Source of the DNA: Halobacteriales archaeon QH_10_67_13
Lineage (GTDB): Archaea > Halobacteriota > Halobacteria > Halobacteriales > Haloarculaceae
Direction of reading: 5' to 3'
Assembly (NCBI GenBank): GCA_003021335.1
Contig: PXQL01000009.1
Coordinates: 1 to 11,679, forward strand
DNA length: 11,679 nt
The notes under the pieces: model-generated
Seen by the model: the letters and a program-made list of their open reading frames with translations, nothing else
What the model was told of the DNA's origin: nothing
Database searches by the model: none
Position numbers and translations under genes: made by a program
Shown: positions 6,409 through 11,679 of the stretch, one piece after another
Numbering within the stretch: the stretch's first letter is position 1
How the letters are laid out: every line of letters begins with the position of its first letter

Positions 6409-7443
6409 ATGAAGTTCGTCGTCGGGCGGCCCGACGGGACGGAGGGACCGGCGGGGCGGCTCGGACACTTTTTAGCCCTCGACGGGAGCACCGGCGCGCC
6501 GGTGGGGCTCGATTTTGACCGGCCCCACGCGGCGCTCGTGGTCGGCAAGCGCGGGTACGGCAAGTCGTTCACCCTCGGAGTCATCGCAGAGGAGCTGGCC
6601 CGGTCGCCGCCGATCGCGCCGGTCGTGGTCGACCCGATGGGCGAGTACGCGGGGCTGGCGGCGGGCGCCGAGGCGTCGGTCTTGGCGGAGGTAATCAGGA
6701 ATCCGACTGTGGCACCGACCGCAGTCGACCCCCGGTCCTGGCCCGCCCTGGTCGGACTCGCTCCCGAGAGCGGTCCGGGCGGGCTCGTCTGGCGGGCCGC
6801 TCGGGAGGGGCGGACGATCGAGGCGATGGGACGGGTCATCGAGGCGAGCGCGGCGCCGGCCGCCGACGAGCGGGCCGCGATCAACCACCTCGAGCTGGCC
6901 GCCTCCTGGGGCGCGTTCGACCCCAACGGGCTCGACGCGGCGGCGCTCGCGGGCGGAGCCGCGACGGTGCTCGATCTCTCCGGACTCGGTCGGGCGCCGA
7001 TGAACGCGGTGCTCCGGGGGGTCGGGGAGACGCTGTACCGGGCCCGCACTGAGGGAACGATCGACAGGCTGCCGTGGCTGCTCGTCGACGAGGCACACGC
7101 GTTTTTCGACGGGGTCGCTGGGGAGACGCTCGGGCGGCTGTTCACCCGGGGGCGGACCCCCGGCGTGAGCCTCGTGGCGGCGACACAGCGCCCGGACGCG
7201 GTCCCCGCGGTCGGACTCTCCCAGGCGGACGTACTGGTCGCACACCGGCTGACGGCAGAGCGGGACCTGACTGCACTCGAGGCCGCCCAGCCGACCTACG
7301 CGGTCGACGCGCTCGCCGACCGACTGCCGGGCGAGCCGGGTGAGGCGGTGCTCGTCGACGACGCGAGCGAGACCGTCCAGACCGTGCGGATCCGCGATCG
7401 GGAGACGCCCCACGGCGGCGAGAGTCCGCGGGCGAGCGAGTGA
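6409..7443 (+). CDS. HerA/DUF87-like P-loop ATPase
   Basis: A 344-residue ATPase of the HerA/FtsK-like class. The Walker A loop is V45-G-K-R-G-Y-G-K52-S. VVVDPMGEY (from about residue 72) follows, as in HerA-type ATPases where an acidic strand leads into DP.GE.. Walker B is LLVDEAHAFF (D227-E228). A sensor-like ATQRP lies near residue 260, inside TRGRTPGVSLVAATQRPDAVP. HerA proteins pump DNA with the NurA nuclease in end resection. This protein is shorter than canonical HerA (about 500 residues), lacks an obvious HAS-barrel beyond the first ~40 residues, and no nurA lies nearby, so a repair role is not established. The family is widespread in haloarchaea as I recall. The ATG at 6409 gives the expected N-terminus; the frame is open upstream but reads as the other strand of the GNAT gene. 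A weak TTCAAAC (about 6379-6385) lies at promoter distance. Confidence 0.85.
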   Translation: MKFVVGRPDGTEGPAGRLGHFLALDGSTGAPVGLDFDRPHAALVVGKRGYGKSFTLGVIAEELARSPPIAPVVVDPMGEYAGLAAGAEASVLAEVIRNPTVAPTAVDPRSWPALVGLAPESGPGGLVWRAAREGRTIEAMGRVIEASAAPAADERAAINHLELAASWGAFDPNGLDAAALAGGAATVLDLSGLGRAPMNAVLRGVGETLYRARTEGTIDRLPWLLVDEAHAFFDGVAGETLGRLFTRGRTPGVSLVAATQRPDAVPAVGLSQADVLVAHRLTAERDLTALEAAQPTYAVDALADRLPGEPGEAVLVDDASETVQTVRIRDRETPHGGESPRASE

Positions 7444-7473
7444 TCCTGACGGGGGAAACGAGGCGAGCCGACC

Positions 7474-9387
7474 TCAGTCGGTTTCGAGTCCCTGCTGGGC
7501 GACGCGCCGGCTCGCCCGCTCGACGAAGTCATCGGGGAGCTTGCCGATCTCGCCGGCCTGGACCCGCCAGAGGTTGGCGTACAGTCCGTCGTCGGCGAGC
7601 AGCTCGTCGTGGGTGCCCCGCTCGACGATCTCGCCGTCCTCGATGACGAGGATCCGATCCGCGTCTCTGACCGTCGAGAGGCGGTGTGCGATCACGAACG
7701 CGGTCCGGTCGGCGGCCAGCTCGTCGATCGAGCGCTGGATCAGCATCTCGGTCTCGGTGTCGACCGCCGAGGTCGCCTCGTCGAAAATCAAGATCCCCGG
7801 GCCCTGGAGGATCGTCCGAGCGATCGCGACGCGTTGGCGCTGGCCGCCGGAGAGTTTCACGCCCCGCTCGCCGACCTGGGTGTCGTAGCCCTCGGGCATG
7901 GCCTCGATGAACTCGTGGGCTTGTGCGCGTTCCGCGGCCGCGATCACGTCCTCACGGGAAGCGTCGAAGGCCCCGTACTTGATGTTCTCCGCGACGGTCC
8001 CGTCGAACAGGAAGTTGTCCTGGCCGACGTATCCCATCGCGTCGCGAAGGCTCGCCAGCGTGACCCCGCGAACGTCCCGACCGTCGACTCGGACCGCCCC
8101 CTCGTCGACGTCGTACAGCCGCAACAGGAGCTTGACGATCGTCGTCTTCCCGGCGCCGGTCGGGCCGACCAAGCCGACGGTCTCGCCGGGCTCGACTTCG
8201 AAGTCGACGTCCTCGAGGACGGGCTCCTCACCGTAGCCGAAAGTCACCTCGTCGAAGCCGACCCGACCCTCGGCGGTCTCGAGCGGGGCTGCGTCCTCGC
8301 CGTCCGCGATCCCGACCGGGAGGTTCATCACCCCGAGGATGCGCCGCAGGGAGGCGTTGGCGTCCTCGTAGCGGTCGATGATATTGCTCATCTGCGCGAG
8401 CGGGTCGATCAGCCGCTGGGTGAACAGCAGGAAAATAACGAGCGTCCCCTCGGTCAGCTCCCCCGACAGCGGCCCTGGCGGCCCGTTCAACAGCCACACG
8501 CCCCCGACGACGAAGGTCGAGATAAAGGCAAGCGAGGTGAGCGTCTGCAGCCCCGGTCGGTAGATGAAGTTCAGGCGCAGGGCAAGCCAGTCCAGCCGGA
8601 AGTACCGGTAGGAGTGGTCTCTGACGCGCTCGTCCTCGTACTCTTCGGTGTTCGCGGCCTTGATCACCTGGATGCCGTTGAGGTTGTTCTCGAGACGGCT
8701 GTTGAGATTGCCGACCGACTGGCGGACGTCGGTGTATCGCTCCTGGGCGAAGTTGACGAACCAGTACGTGAAAAGCGCCGCGAGTGGCACCACGGCGAGT
8801 GTCACCGCGGCCAGCTGCGGATTGAACCAGAACAACACGACCGTGATGCCGATGATCAGCACGCTCAGCTGGATCGCTTCGCCGAACATGTCATCAAGGA
8901 ATCGCTCGAGGCGGTTGGTGTCGTTCGAGAGAATCGACATCAGCTCGCCGGTCTGGACCTCGTTGAAAAACTCCATGTCGAGCCGTTGCATCTGCTGGTA
9001 GGTCGCGGTCCGGACCTCGTGTTTCACGCGGTGGGAAAACAGGTTCAGCGAGGACATCCGGACGAAGTTGAGCACGGCCCGCCCGACCATCGCGACGCCC
9101 ATCAGCCCGACGACGAACCAGAACTGTGCCATCTCGCCGGTCGGCAGCCAGCCCTGCGGGATCAGCGGGAGATCGAACTCCTCGGACCCGAAGATGGCGT
9201 CGATCGTCACGCCGAGCAACACCGGCGGGACGAGCGAGGCAAAGCGGGCGCCGATCGAGGCGAGCACCCCGAGCAGGAACCACCGGCGGCTGCCCCGACC
9301 GTACCGCTGAAACAGCTGCCAGAGGGGCCGATCGACTTCCTCGCGGTGCTCTCTGACGTACTCGACGTCGATCTGTTCCGAACTCAT
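7474..9387 (-). CDS. ABC exporter half-transporter (fused membrane and ATPase domains)
   Basis: A 637-residue type I (MsbA/multidrug-like) half-transporter expected to dimerise in the cell membrane and export an unknown, probably lipophilic, substrate. The membrane domain (about residues 30-335) has hydrophobic stretches at about 35-65, 88-108, 170-210 (two segments), 285-305 and 315-335, with the coupling region YQQMQRLDMEFFNEVQTGEL. The ATPase domain has Walker A GPTGAGKTT (about 405-413), Q-loop YVGQDNF, signature LSGGQRQRVAIA (about 512), Walker B ILIFDEATSA (about 533) and the H-loop IAHRLS (about 566). All are intact, and the length fits the family. The ATG at 9387 is preferred over an in-frame upstream start at 9441, because TTAATATT (minus strand, 9423-9416) lies 29-36 bp before it. 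It is convergent with the HerA-like gene, 30 bp apart. Confidence 0.95.
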   Translation of the reverse strand: MSSEQIDVEYVREHREEVDRPLWQLFQRYGRGSRRWFLLGVLASIGARFASLVPPVLLGVTIDAIFGSEEFDLPLIPQGWLPTGEMAQFWFVVGLMGVAMVGRAVLNFVRMSSLNLFSHRVKHEVRTATYQQMQRLDMEFFNEVQTGELMSILSNDTNRLERFLDDMFGEAIQLSVLIIGITVVLFWFNPQLAAVTLAVVPLAALFTYWFVNFAQERYTDVRQSVGNLNSRLENNLNGIQVIKAANTEEYEDERVRDHSYRYFRLDWLALRLNFIYRPGLQTLTSLAFISTFVVGGVWLLNGPPGPLSGELTEGTLVIFLLFTQRLIDPLAQMSNIIDRYEDANASLRRILGVMNLPVGIADGEDAAPLETAEGRVGFDEVTFGYGEEPVLEDVDFEVEPGETVGLVGPTGAGKTTIVKLLLRLYDVDEGAVRVDGRDVRGVTLASLRDAMGYVGQDNFLFDGTVAENIKYGAFDASREDVIAAAERAQAHEFIEAMPEGYDTQVGERGVKLSGGQRQRVAIARTILQGPGILIFDEATSAVDTETEMLIQRSIDELAADRTAFVIAHRLSTVRDADRILVIEDGEIVERGTHDELLADDGLYANLWRVQAGEIGKLPDDFVERASRRVAQQGLETD

Positions 9388-9415
9388 CGAGAGATACGAT
9401 TTGTGGTCGGTCGGG

Positions 9416-9423
9416 AATATTAA
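9416..9423 (-). promoter_or_regulatory. TATA-like element of the ABC exporter gene
   Basis: TTAATATT on the minus strand lies 29-36 bp before the ATG at 9387 in otherwise GC-rich DNA, consistent with a haloarchaeal TATA box and a very short or absent leader. It is the clearest AT-rich patch in the 116-bp divergent gap. Confidence 0.5.
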
Positions 9424-9472
9424 CCCTTTGTACTCCCCCACGACGGCCGCAGTTCACGCCGTCGGCACAACG

Positions 9473-9482
9473 CTTATTGATA
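9473..9482 (+). promoter_or_regulatory. TATA-like element before the 44-residue ORF
   Basis: CTTATTGATA (9473-9482) is AT-rich and lies 22-31 bp before the ATG at 9504, matching the spacing of a leaderless haloarchaeal promoter. TTATTGATAA (9474-9483) is also a short inverted repeat, so it could be a regulator site. Confidence 0.4.
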
Positions 9483-9503
9483 ACAAGTGACATAGCCGTA
9501 TTC

Positions 9504-9638
9504 ATGTGTCACACACGACACGAATCCGCGAGCACGGACGAGGAGTCGACAGAAATCGAGCAATCGGCCGACGAACCCGGCAGTAGTCGTGGTCCGATCC
9601 AGGCGGTCAAGGGAGCCGTCGCCGCGATCTGGAGCTGA
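9504..9638 (+). CDS. Possible 44-residue acidic small protein
   Basis: A short open frame with an ATG at 9504 and TGA at 9636-9638. The protein begins MCHTRHES, continues with a Ser/Glu/Asp-rich stretch (about residues 8-30; acidic, as in haloarchaeal proteins), and ends in a small hydrophobic or amphipathic helix-like tail (GPIQAVKGAVAAIWS). Support comes from a TATA-like element at the right distance, acidic composition typical of real haloarchaeal proteins, and its placement in an otherwise unexplained 290-bp gap between the ABC exporter and TFS genes. I recognise no family. Against it: 44 codons can arise by chance, and no Shine-Dalgarno sequence is evident. It faces the TFS gene, ending 39 bp from the TFS stop. 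Confidence 0.45.
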   Translation: MCHTRHESASTDEESTEIEQSADEPGSSRGPIQAVKGAVAAIWS

Positions 9639-9677
9639 ACGGCGGTTAGGTTAGGCCAGGGCACGCAGCCGGCGAGA

Positions 9678-10001
9678 TTAGTTGTACTCCCGCCAGCGGT
9701 TGCCACACTCCGTGCACTTGAAAAATCGAGTGGGCGGCTCATCGGCGGAGCCGGTCTGTTTGATCGTGTACCAGGCCTCGCCGTGGCCACACGCCTCGCA
9801 GGTCACGTCGTCGGCGGTCGGTTTGCCCTCGAAGTTCGCGTCTTCGGTACTCTCGATGACGTCGTCGGTGGTCTGTTCGGCCGTGCTCACGAACCGCTCG
9901 GCGAGCTGCTCGTCTTTCGGTTCGGTGTACCCGCAGCTCGTACACGCCATCTCGTCGCCGGCGGTCCGCATCATCGAGCCGCAGTCGTCACAGAACTGCA
10001 T
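9678..10001 (-). CDS. tfs: Transcription factor S (transcript-cleavage factor, RPB9/TFIIS-like)
   Basis: A 107-residue archaeal TFS, which enters the RNA polymerase funnel and stimulates cleavage of backtracked transcripts. The N-terminal zinc ribbon is C4-x2-C7 ... C20-x2-C23 (FCDDCGSMM, CTSCGY). The C-terminal TFIIS-type ribbon is C68-x2-C71 ... C96-x2-C99, with the catalytic acidic pair D87-E88 in SADEPPTRFFKC and the ending GNRWREYN. All ligands and catalytic residues are present and the length is normal, so it should be active rather than one of the inhibitory TFS paralogues that lack the acidic pair. The linker (residues 24-67) is acidic. It has its own TATA-like element (TTTTAG on the minus strand) and lies 58 bp after the acidic zinc-protein gene. 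Confidence 0.95.
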   Translation of the reverse strand: MQFCDDCGSMMRTAGDEMACTSCGYTEPKDEQLAERFVSTAEQTTDDVIESTEDANFEGKPTADDVTCEACGHGEAWYTIKQTGSADEPPTRFFKCTECGNRWREYN

Positions 10002-10003
10002 TT

Positions 10004-10034
10004 GCTCGTTCGTACGAGCGCCGGCGGCTAAAAT
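10004..10034 (-). promoter_or_regulatory. TFS promoter with a TATA element and an inverted repeat at the start region
   Basis: ATTTTAG on the minus strand (10034-10028) lies 27-33 bp before the TFS ATG at 10001. Between it and the ATG, GCTCGT-TCGT-ACGAGC (10004-10019) is a perfect 6-bp inverted repeat with a 4-bp spacer, covering the likely transcription start. It could be an operator or a short 5' hairpin. Confidence 0.45.
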
Positions 10035-10059
10035 CGACCGCCTGCCCCCCCGGTCGGGA

Positions 10060-10656
10060 TCAGAGCTCGTCGGTCGCGGCGCTTTCTTCGAGCTCGCGGC
10101 GCCGTGCGACGATCGGGCAGTCGACCATCCGGACGGTCTCTCTGTCGGGAAAGCCGAGGATCTCGGTGCCCTCGTGTGTGCAGCTCACGTCGGGCGGCGG
10201 CGAGAAGTACTCACACCGCTCGCAGTACCGCCGTTTCGACACCTCGGTGACGGTGCCCTCGGGCTCCTCGACCGTCGGGTCGGCCTCATCTTCGAGGTGC
10301 TCCCAGGCGCGATCGGGATCAACCGCCTCGGTCTCGACGGGGTCGAACGGGTCCTCCTCGAACGGGTCGCCCTCTCGGTCGTCCAAGTCGGCAAACGGAT
10401 CGGCCTCCGCACGGACCGCAGGATGGTCACCGTCGGTCTCGGCGAGCCAGTCGGGGTACTCCTCGCGATCGGAGTTCTCCGTGCCGTCGGCCTGCTCGCC
10501 CGAGTCGCCGTCCGGCTTCGCGTCCGGGCGTTCGGTCTCGCCGGCGTCGATCCGGCCGAACCGATCGTCATTGTGGTCGTCAGGGTCGTCGAGATCGTCG
10601 AACGGGTCGGACAGCTCCTCACGGTCGTCGTGGTCGTCGTCTGTCGGGTTAGTCAT
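10060..10656 (-). CDS. Acidic protein with a C-terminal Cys/His zinc-binding domain
   Basis: A 198-residue protein in two parts. Residues 1 to about 125 are very rich in Asp and Glu with repeated short blocks (DPFDDLDD, DPFADLDD, DPFEEDPFD) and probably disordered. Residues 140-190 form a compact segment with C145-x2-C148, C159-x-H161 and C180 (CERCEYF, SCTHEGTEI, MVDCPIV), a likely zinc site. I recognise this C-terminal segment as a conserved haloarchaeal type but can give it no function. The ATG at 10656 lies inside the end of the upstream gene (ATGACTAA, 8-nt overlap), which implies translational coupling. An in-frame start at 10692 would overlap further and is less likely. TFS follows 58 bp downstream but has its own promoter-like element. 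The DPF-type blocks could be docking motifs. Confidence 0.75.
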   Translation of the reverse strand: MTNPTDDDHDDREELSDPFDDLDDPDDHNDDRFGRIDAGETERPDAKPDGDSGEQADGTENSDREEYPDWLAETDGDHPAVRAEADPFADLDDREGDPFEEDPFDPVETEAVDPDRAWEHLEDEADPTVEEPEGTVTEVSKRRYCERCEYFSPPPDVSCTHEGTEILGFPDRETVRMVDCPIVARRRELEESAATDEL

Positions 10657-11458
10657 CTGTATCCGTGTCCCCGGCCTCGAGCTGGCGGGCATTCACGAGC
10701 CGCGGACTGCCGAACCAGCCCGTCGCCGGCTCGACGGTCGCGGCCGCCGTGTCACAGTGCGGGCACTTTGGCTCGGTCAACAGTCCGATCTCGACACCGT
10801 TGCCGCAGTTCTCGCAGGTGGCCCGGCTAACGTCCGCTTCCGCGGCGTCGCGTCTGAGCTGCTCGACGGTCTCGGTCTTTGCTTTATGTTCCCGGAGGTC
10901 GCTGACGGTCCAGGCAACCGTCTTGAGCCGGTCCTCGAACTCGGCGAGTCGGTCGTCGAACTGCTCGCGGGTCCGCTCGCTGGTCTCTTCGAGCGCCTCG
11001 AGGTCGGCGGCCAGCTCGTCGAGGCGGTCCTCGAGGGCCTCCGTCGCGGTTACGGCGGTGTCTGCGGTCTCGGCGGCCGCCTCAACGCGCTCGAAGGCCT
11101 CGTGGTCGTGGTCGGCCGGAGCCTTGCCGTCGGCGTCGTGTTTGACCTGGATCACCCGCTCGCGGAGGTCCTCGAGTTTCGTCTGGAACTCTGACTCGGC
11201 CGCGTCGAGTTGCTCGCGCAGCTCCCCAAGCTGGGCGTCGAGCTGCGCGGCGACGGTCTCCTCGACGGTCGCCTCAATCGCGTCGACATCGACGACCGAA
11301 ACGTCGTCCTCGCGCTCGGTCAGCTCCCGGTACGATCCCAACAGCTCGACGAGCAACTGCCCCCGATCGACTCCGAGCGCGCCCGCACGTTCCTCGAGCC
11401 AGCGATCGAGTTCGGGGGGCACAGACAGCGTTACTTCTTCCCCCGATTCACTCTCCAT
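10649..11458 (-). CDS. Ribbon-helix-helix / coiled-coil / zinc-ribbon protein
   Basis: A 269-residue protein with three recognisable parts. Residues 6-45 (EEVTLSVPPELDRWLEERAG, then GVDRGQLLVELLGSYREL) fit a CopG/MetJ-like ribbon-helix-helix DNA-binding fold: one beta strand and two helices. Residues about 55-205 are heptad-like and rich in Glu, Ala, Leu and Arg, a long coiled coil with a break near DADGKAPADHDHEAF. Residues 215-235 form a zinc ribbon, C215-x2-C218 ... C232-x2-C235, followed by GWFGSPRLVNA. DNA binding and oligomerisation are inferred from the folds. The ATG at 11458 is chosen; the GTG just before it is also possible. CTTAAC on the minus strand (11489-11484) lies 26-31 bp upstream as a TATA candidate. 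The last codons overlap the acidic zinc-protein gene. I cannot name a function; a chromatin or transcription-related role is plausible. Confidence 0.8.
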   Translation of the reverse strand: MESESGEEVTLSVPPELDRWLEERAGALGVDRGQLLVELLGSYRELTEREDDVSVVDVDAIEATVEETVAAQLDAQLGELREQLDAAESEFQTKLEDLRERVIQVKHDADGKAPADHDHEAFERVEAAAETADTAVTATEALEDRLDELAADLEALEETSERTREQFDDRLAEFEDRLKTVAWTVSDLREHKAKTETVEQLRRDAAEADVSRATCENCGNGVEIGLLTEPKCPHCDTAAATVEPATGWFGSPRLVNARQLEAGDTDTDD

Positions 11459-11562
11459 CACCGCTATTACTGCCAGAGCACAGTTAAGCGTTATCCGCTC
11501 GGCCGTACGCTTCCGACCACCGCGCCCGAATCGTACGAGTCCTCTGGCTGGCTAGCGACGAA
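11459..11562. promoter_or_regulatory. Gap upstream of the ribbon-helix-helix gene
   Basis: About 104 bp with no gene. The only notable items are the CTTAAC TATA candidate (minus strand, 11489-11484) for the ribbon-helix-helix gene and an 8-bp palindrome TCGTACGA (11531-11538). No terminator is obvious after the stop of the gene to the right. Confidence 0.35.
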
Positions 11563-11679
11563 CTACCGGATCTTTCTGACGTCGCTGATGTCAAAGCCGG
11601 TCTCGCTGAGGTCGGTCTCGAACTGCACGATGTTTTCGGCTTCAAGCCGGGAGAGCACGCCGGCAAAATCCTGGATCAC
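11563..11679 (-). CDS. C-terminal 38 codons of an unidentified protein (cut by the right edge)
   Basis: On the minus strand the frame from 11679 to the TAG at 11565-11563 is open and reads as a credible acidic protein end: VIQDFAGVLSRLEAENIV, then QFETDLSETGFDISDVRKIR. The first half looks like a recognition or scaffold helix and the rest like a beta hairpin, reminiscent of the C-terminal wing of small helix-turn-helix regulators, but this is weak. The start lies outside the window. I do not recognise the family. Confidence 0.6.
   Translation of the reverse strand: MIQDFAGVLSRLEAENIVQFETDLSETGFDISDVRKIR

Noticed and set aside
5649..7145. A 498-codon open frame on the minus strand opposite the GNAT and HerA-like genes
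   Set aside because: It spans two well-supported plus-strand genes, reads as low-complexity Ser/Arg/Pro sequence, and has no family motif.
7609..9423. A 604-codon open frame on the plus strand opposite the ABC exporter
   Set aside because: It mirrors the exporter gene in very GC-rich DNA, shows no recognisable domain, and the opposite strand carries every ABC motif.
9646..9657. TTAGGTTAGGCC, similar to half of a DtxR/IdeR iron box
   Set aside because: Only one half-site is present, and it lies between two convergent gene ends rather than in a promoter.
10166..11194. A long serine-rich plus-strand frame opposite the zinc-protein genes
   Set aside because: Serine runs arise from reading Asp/Glu-rich codons on the other strand; there is no domain or start signal.
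1..11679. tRNA or rRNA genes, CRISPR arrays, insertion sequences, defence islands
   Set aside because: None was seen: no cloverleaf-like tRNA sequence, no regularly spaced repeats, no transposase or integrase, and no recognisable defence proteins. The HerA-like ATPase alone is not evidence of a defence system.

Overview
The window reads as a stretch of a halophilic archaeal (class Halobacteria) chromosome. It is very GC-rich, its proteins are strongly acidic, most genes have a short AT-rich TATA-like element 25-33 bp before the start codon (typical of leaderless haloarchaeal transcripts), and the gene content includes archaeal transcription factor S, split glycine decarboxylase subunits and a HerA-like ATPase. 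I cannot name the genus. Identifications are from reading the translations; no database search was run.

Layout, left to right. Minus strand, 1-2041: a broken ABC1/AarF-type kinase gene that runs off the left edge, an Hsp20-type small heat-shock protein gene 9 bp before it, and a short HAD hydrolase gene. Plus strand, 2142-5166: gcvPA (frameshifted) and gcvPB (overlapping ATGA), the two subunits of the glycine cleavage P-protein, then an ArsN2-like acetyltransferase. Minus, 5179-5535: a single-domain response regulator. Plus, 5614-7443: a 56-residue zinc-ribbon protein overlapping a second GNAT acetyltransferase (GTGA), then a HerA-like ATPase. Minus, 7474-9387: a full ABC exporter (membrane plus ATPase domains). 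Plus, 9504-9638: a possible 44-residue small protein. Minus, 9678-11679: transcription factor S, an acidic zinc-binding protein, a ribbon-helix-helix/coiled-coil/zinc-ribbon protein that overlaps it by 8 nt, and the last 38 codons of an unidentified gene.

The most striking feature is a run of internal losses confined to the left 4.7 kb. The AarF gene is missing about 30 codons with a frameshift. The HAD gene lacks most of its cap domain. gcvPA lacks one block in frame and a second block with a frameshift. gcvPB appears to lack a C-terminal block and carries an acidic insert. The genes right of 4.7 kb look full length. The two frameshifts are direct observations; the in-frame losses rest on my knowledge of the families. 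This could be real decay of a glycine-cleavage locus or an assembly fault, and the sequence alone cannot decide.

I found no complete novel defence or mobile system, no tRNA or rRNA, no CRISPR array and no insertion sequence. The least-described material is the pair of zinc-binding proteins upstream of transcription factor S (10060-11458), the zinc-ribbon/GNAT pair (5614-6308) and the 44-residue ORF. Every gap between genes is under about 120 bp.
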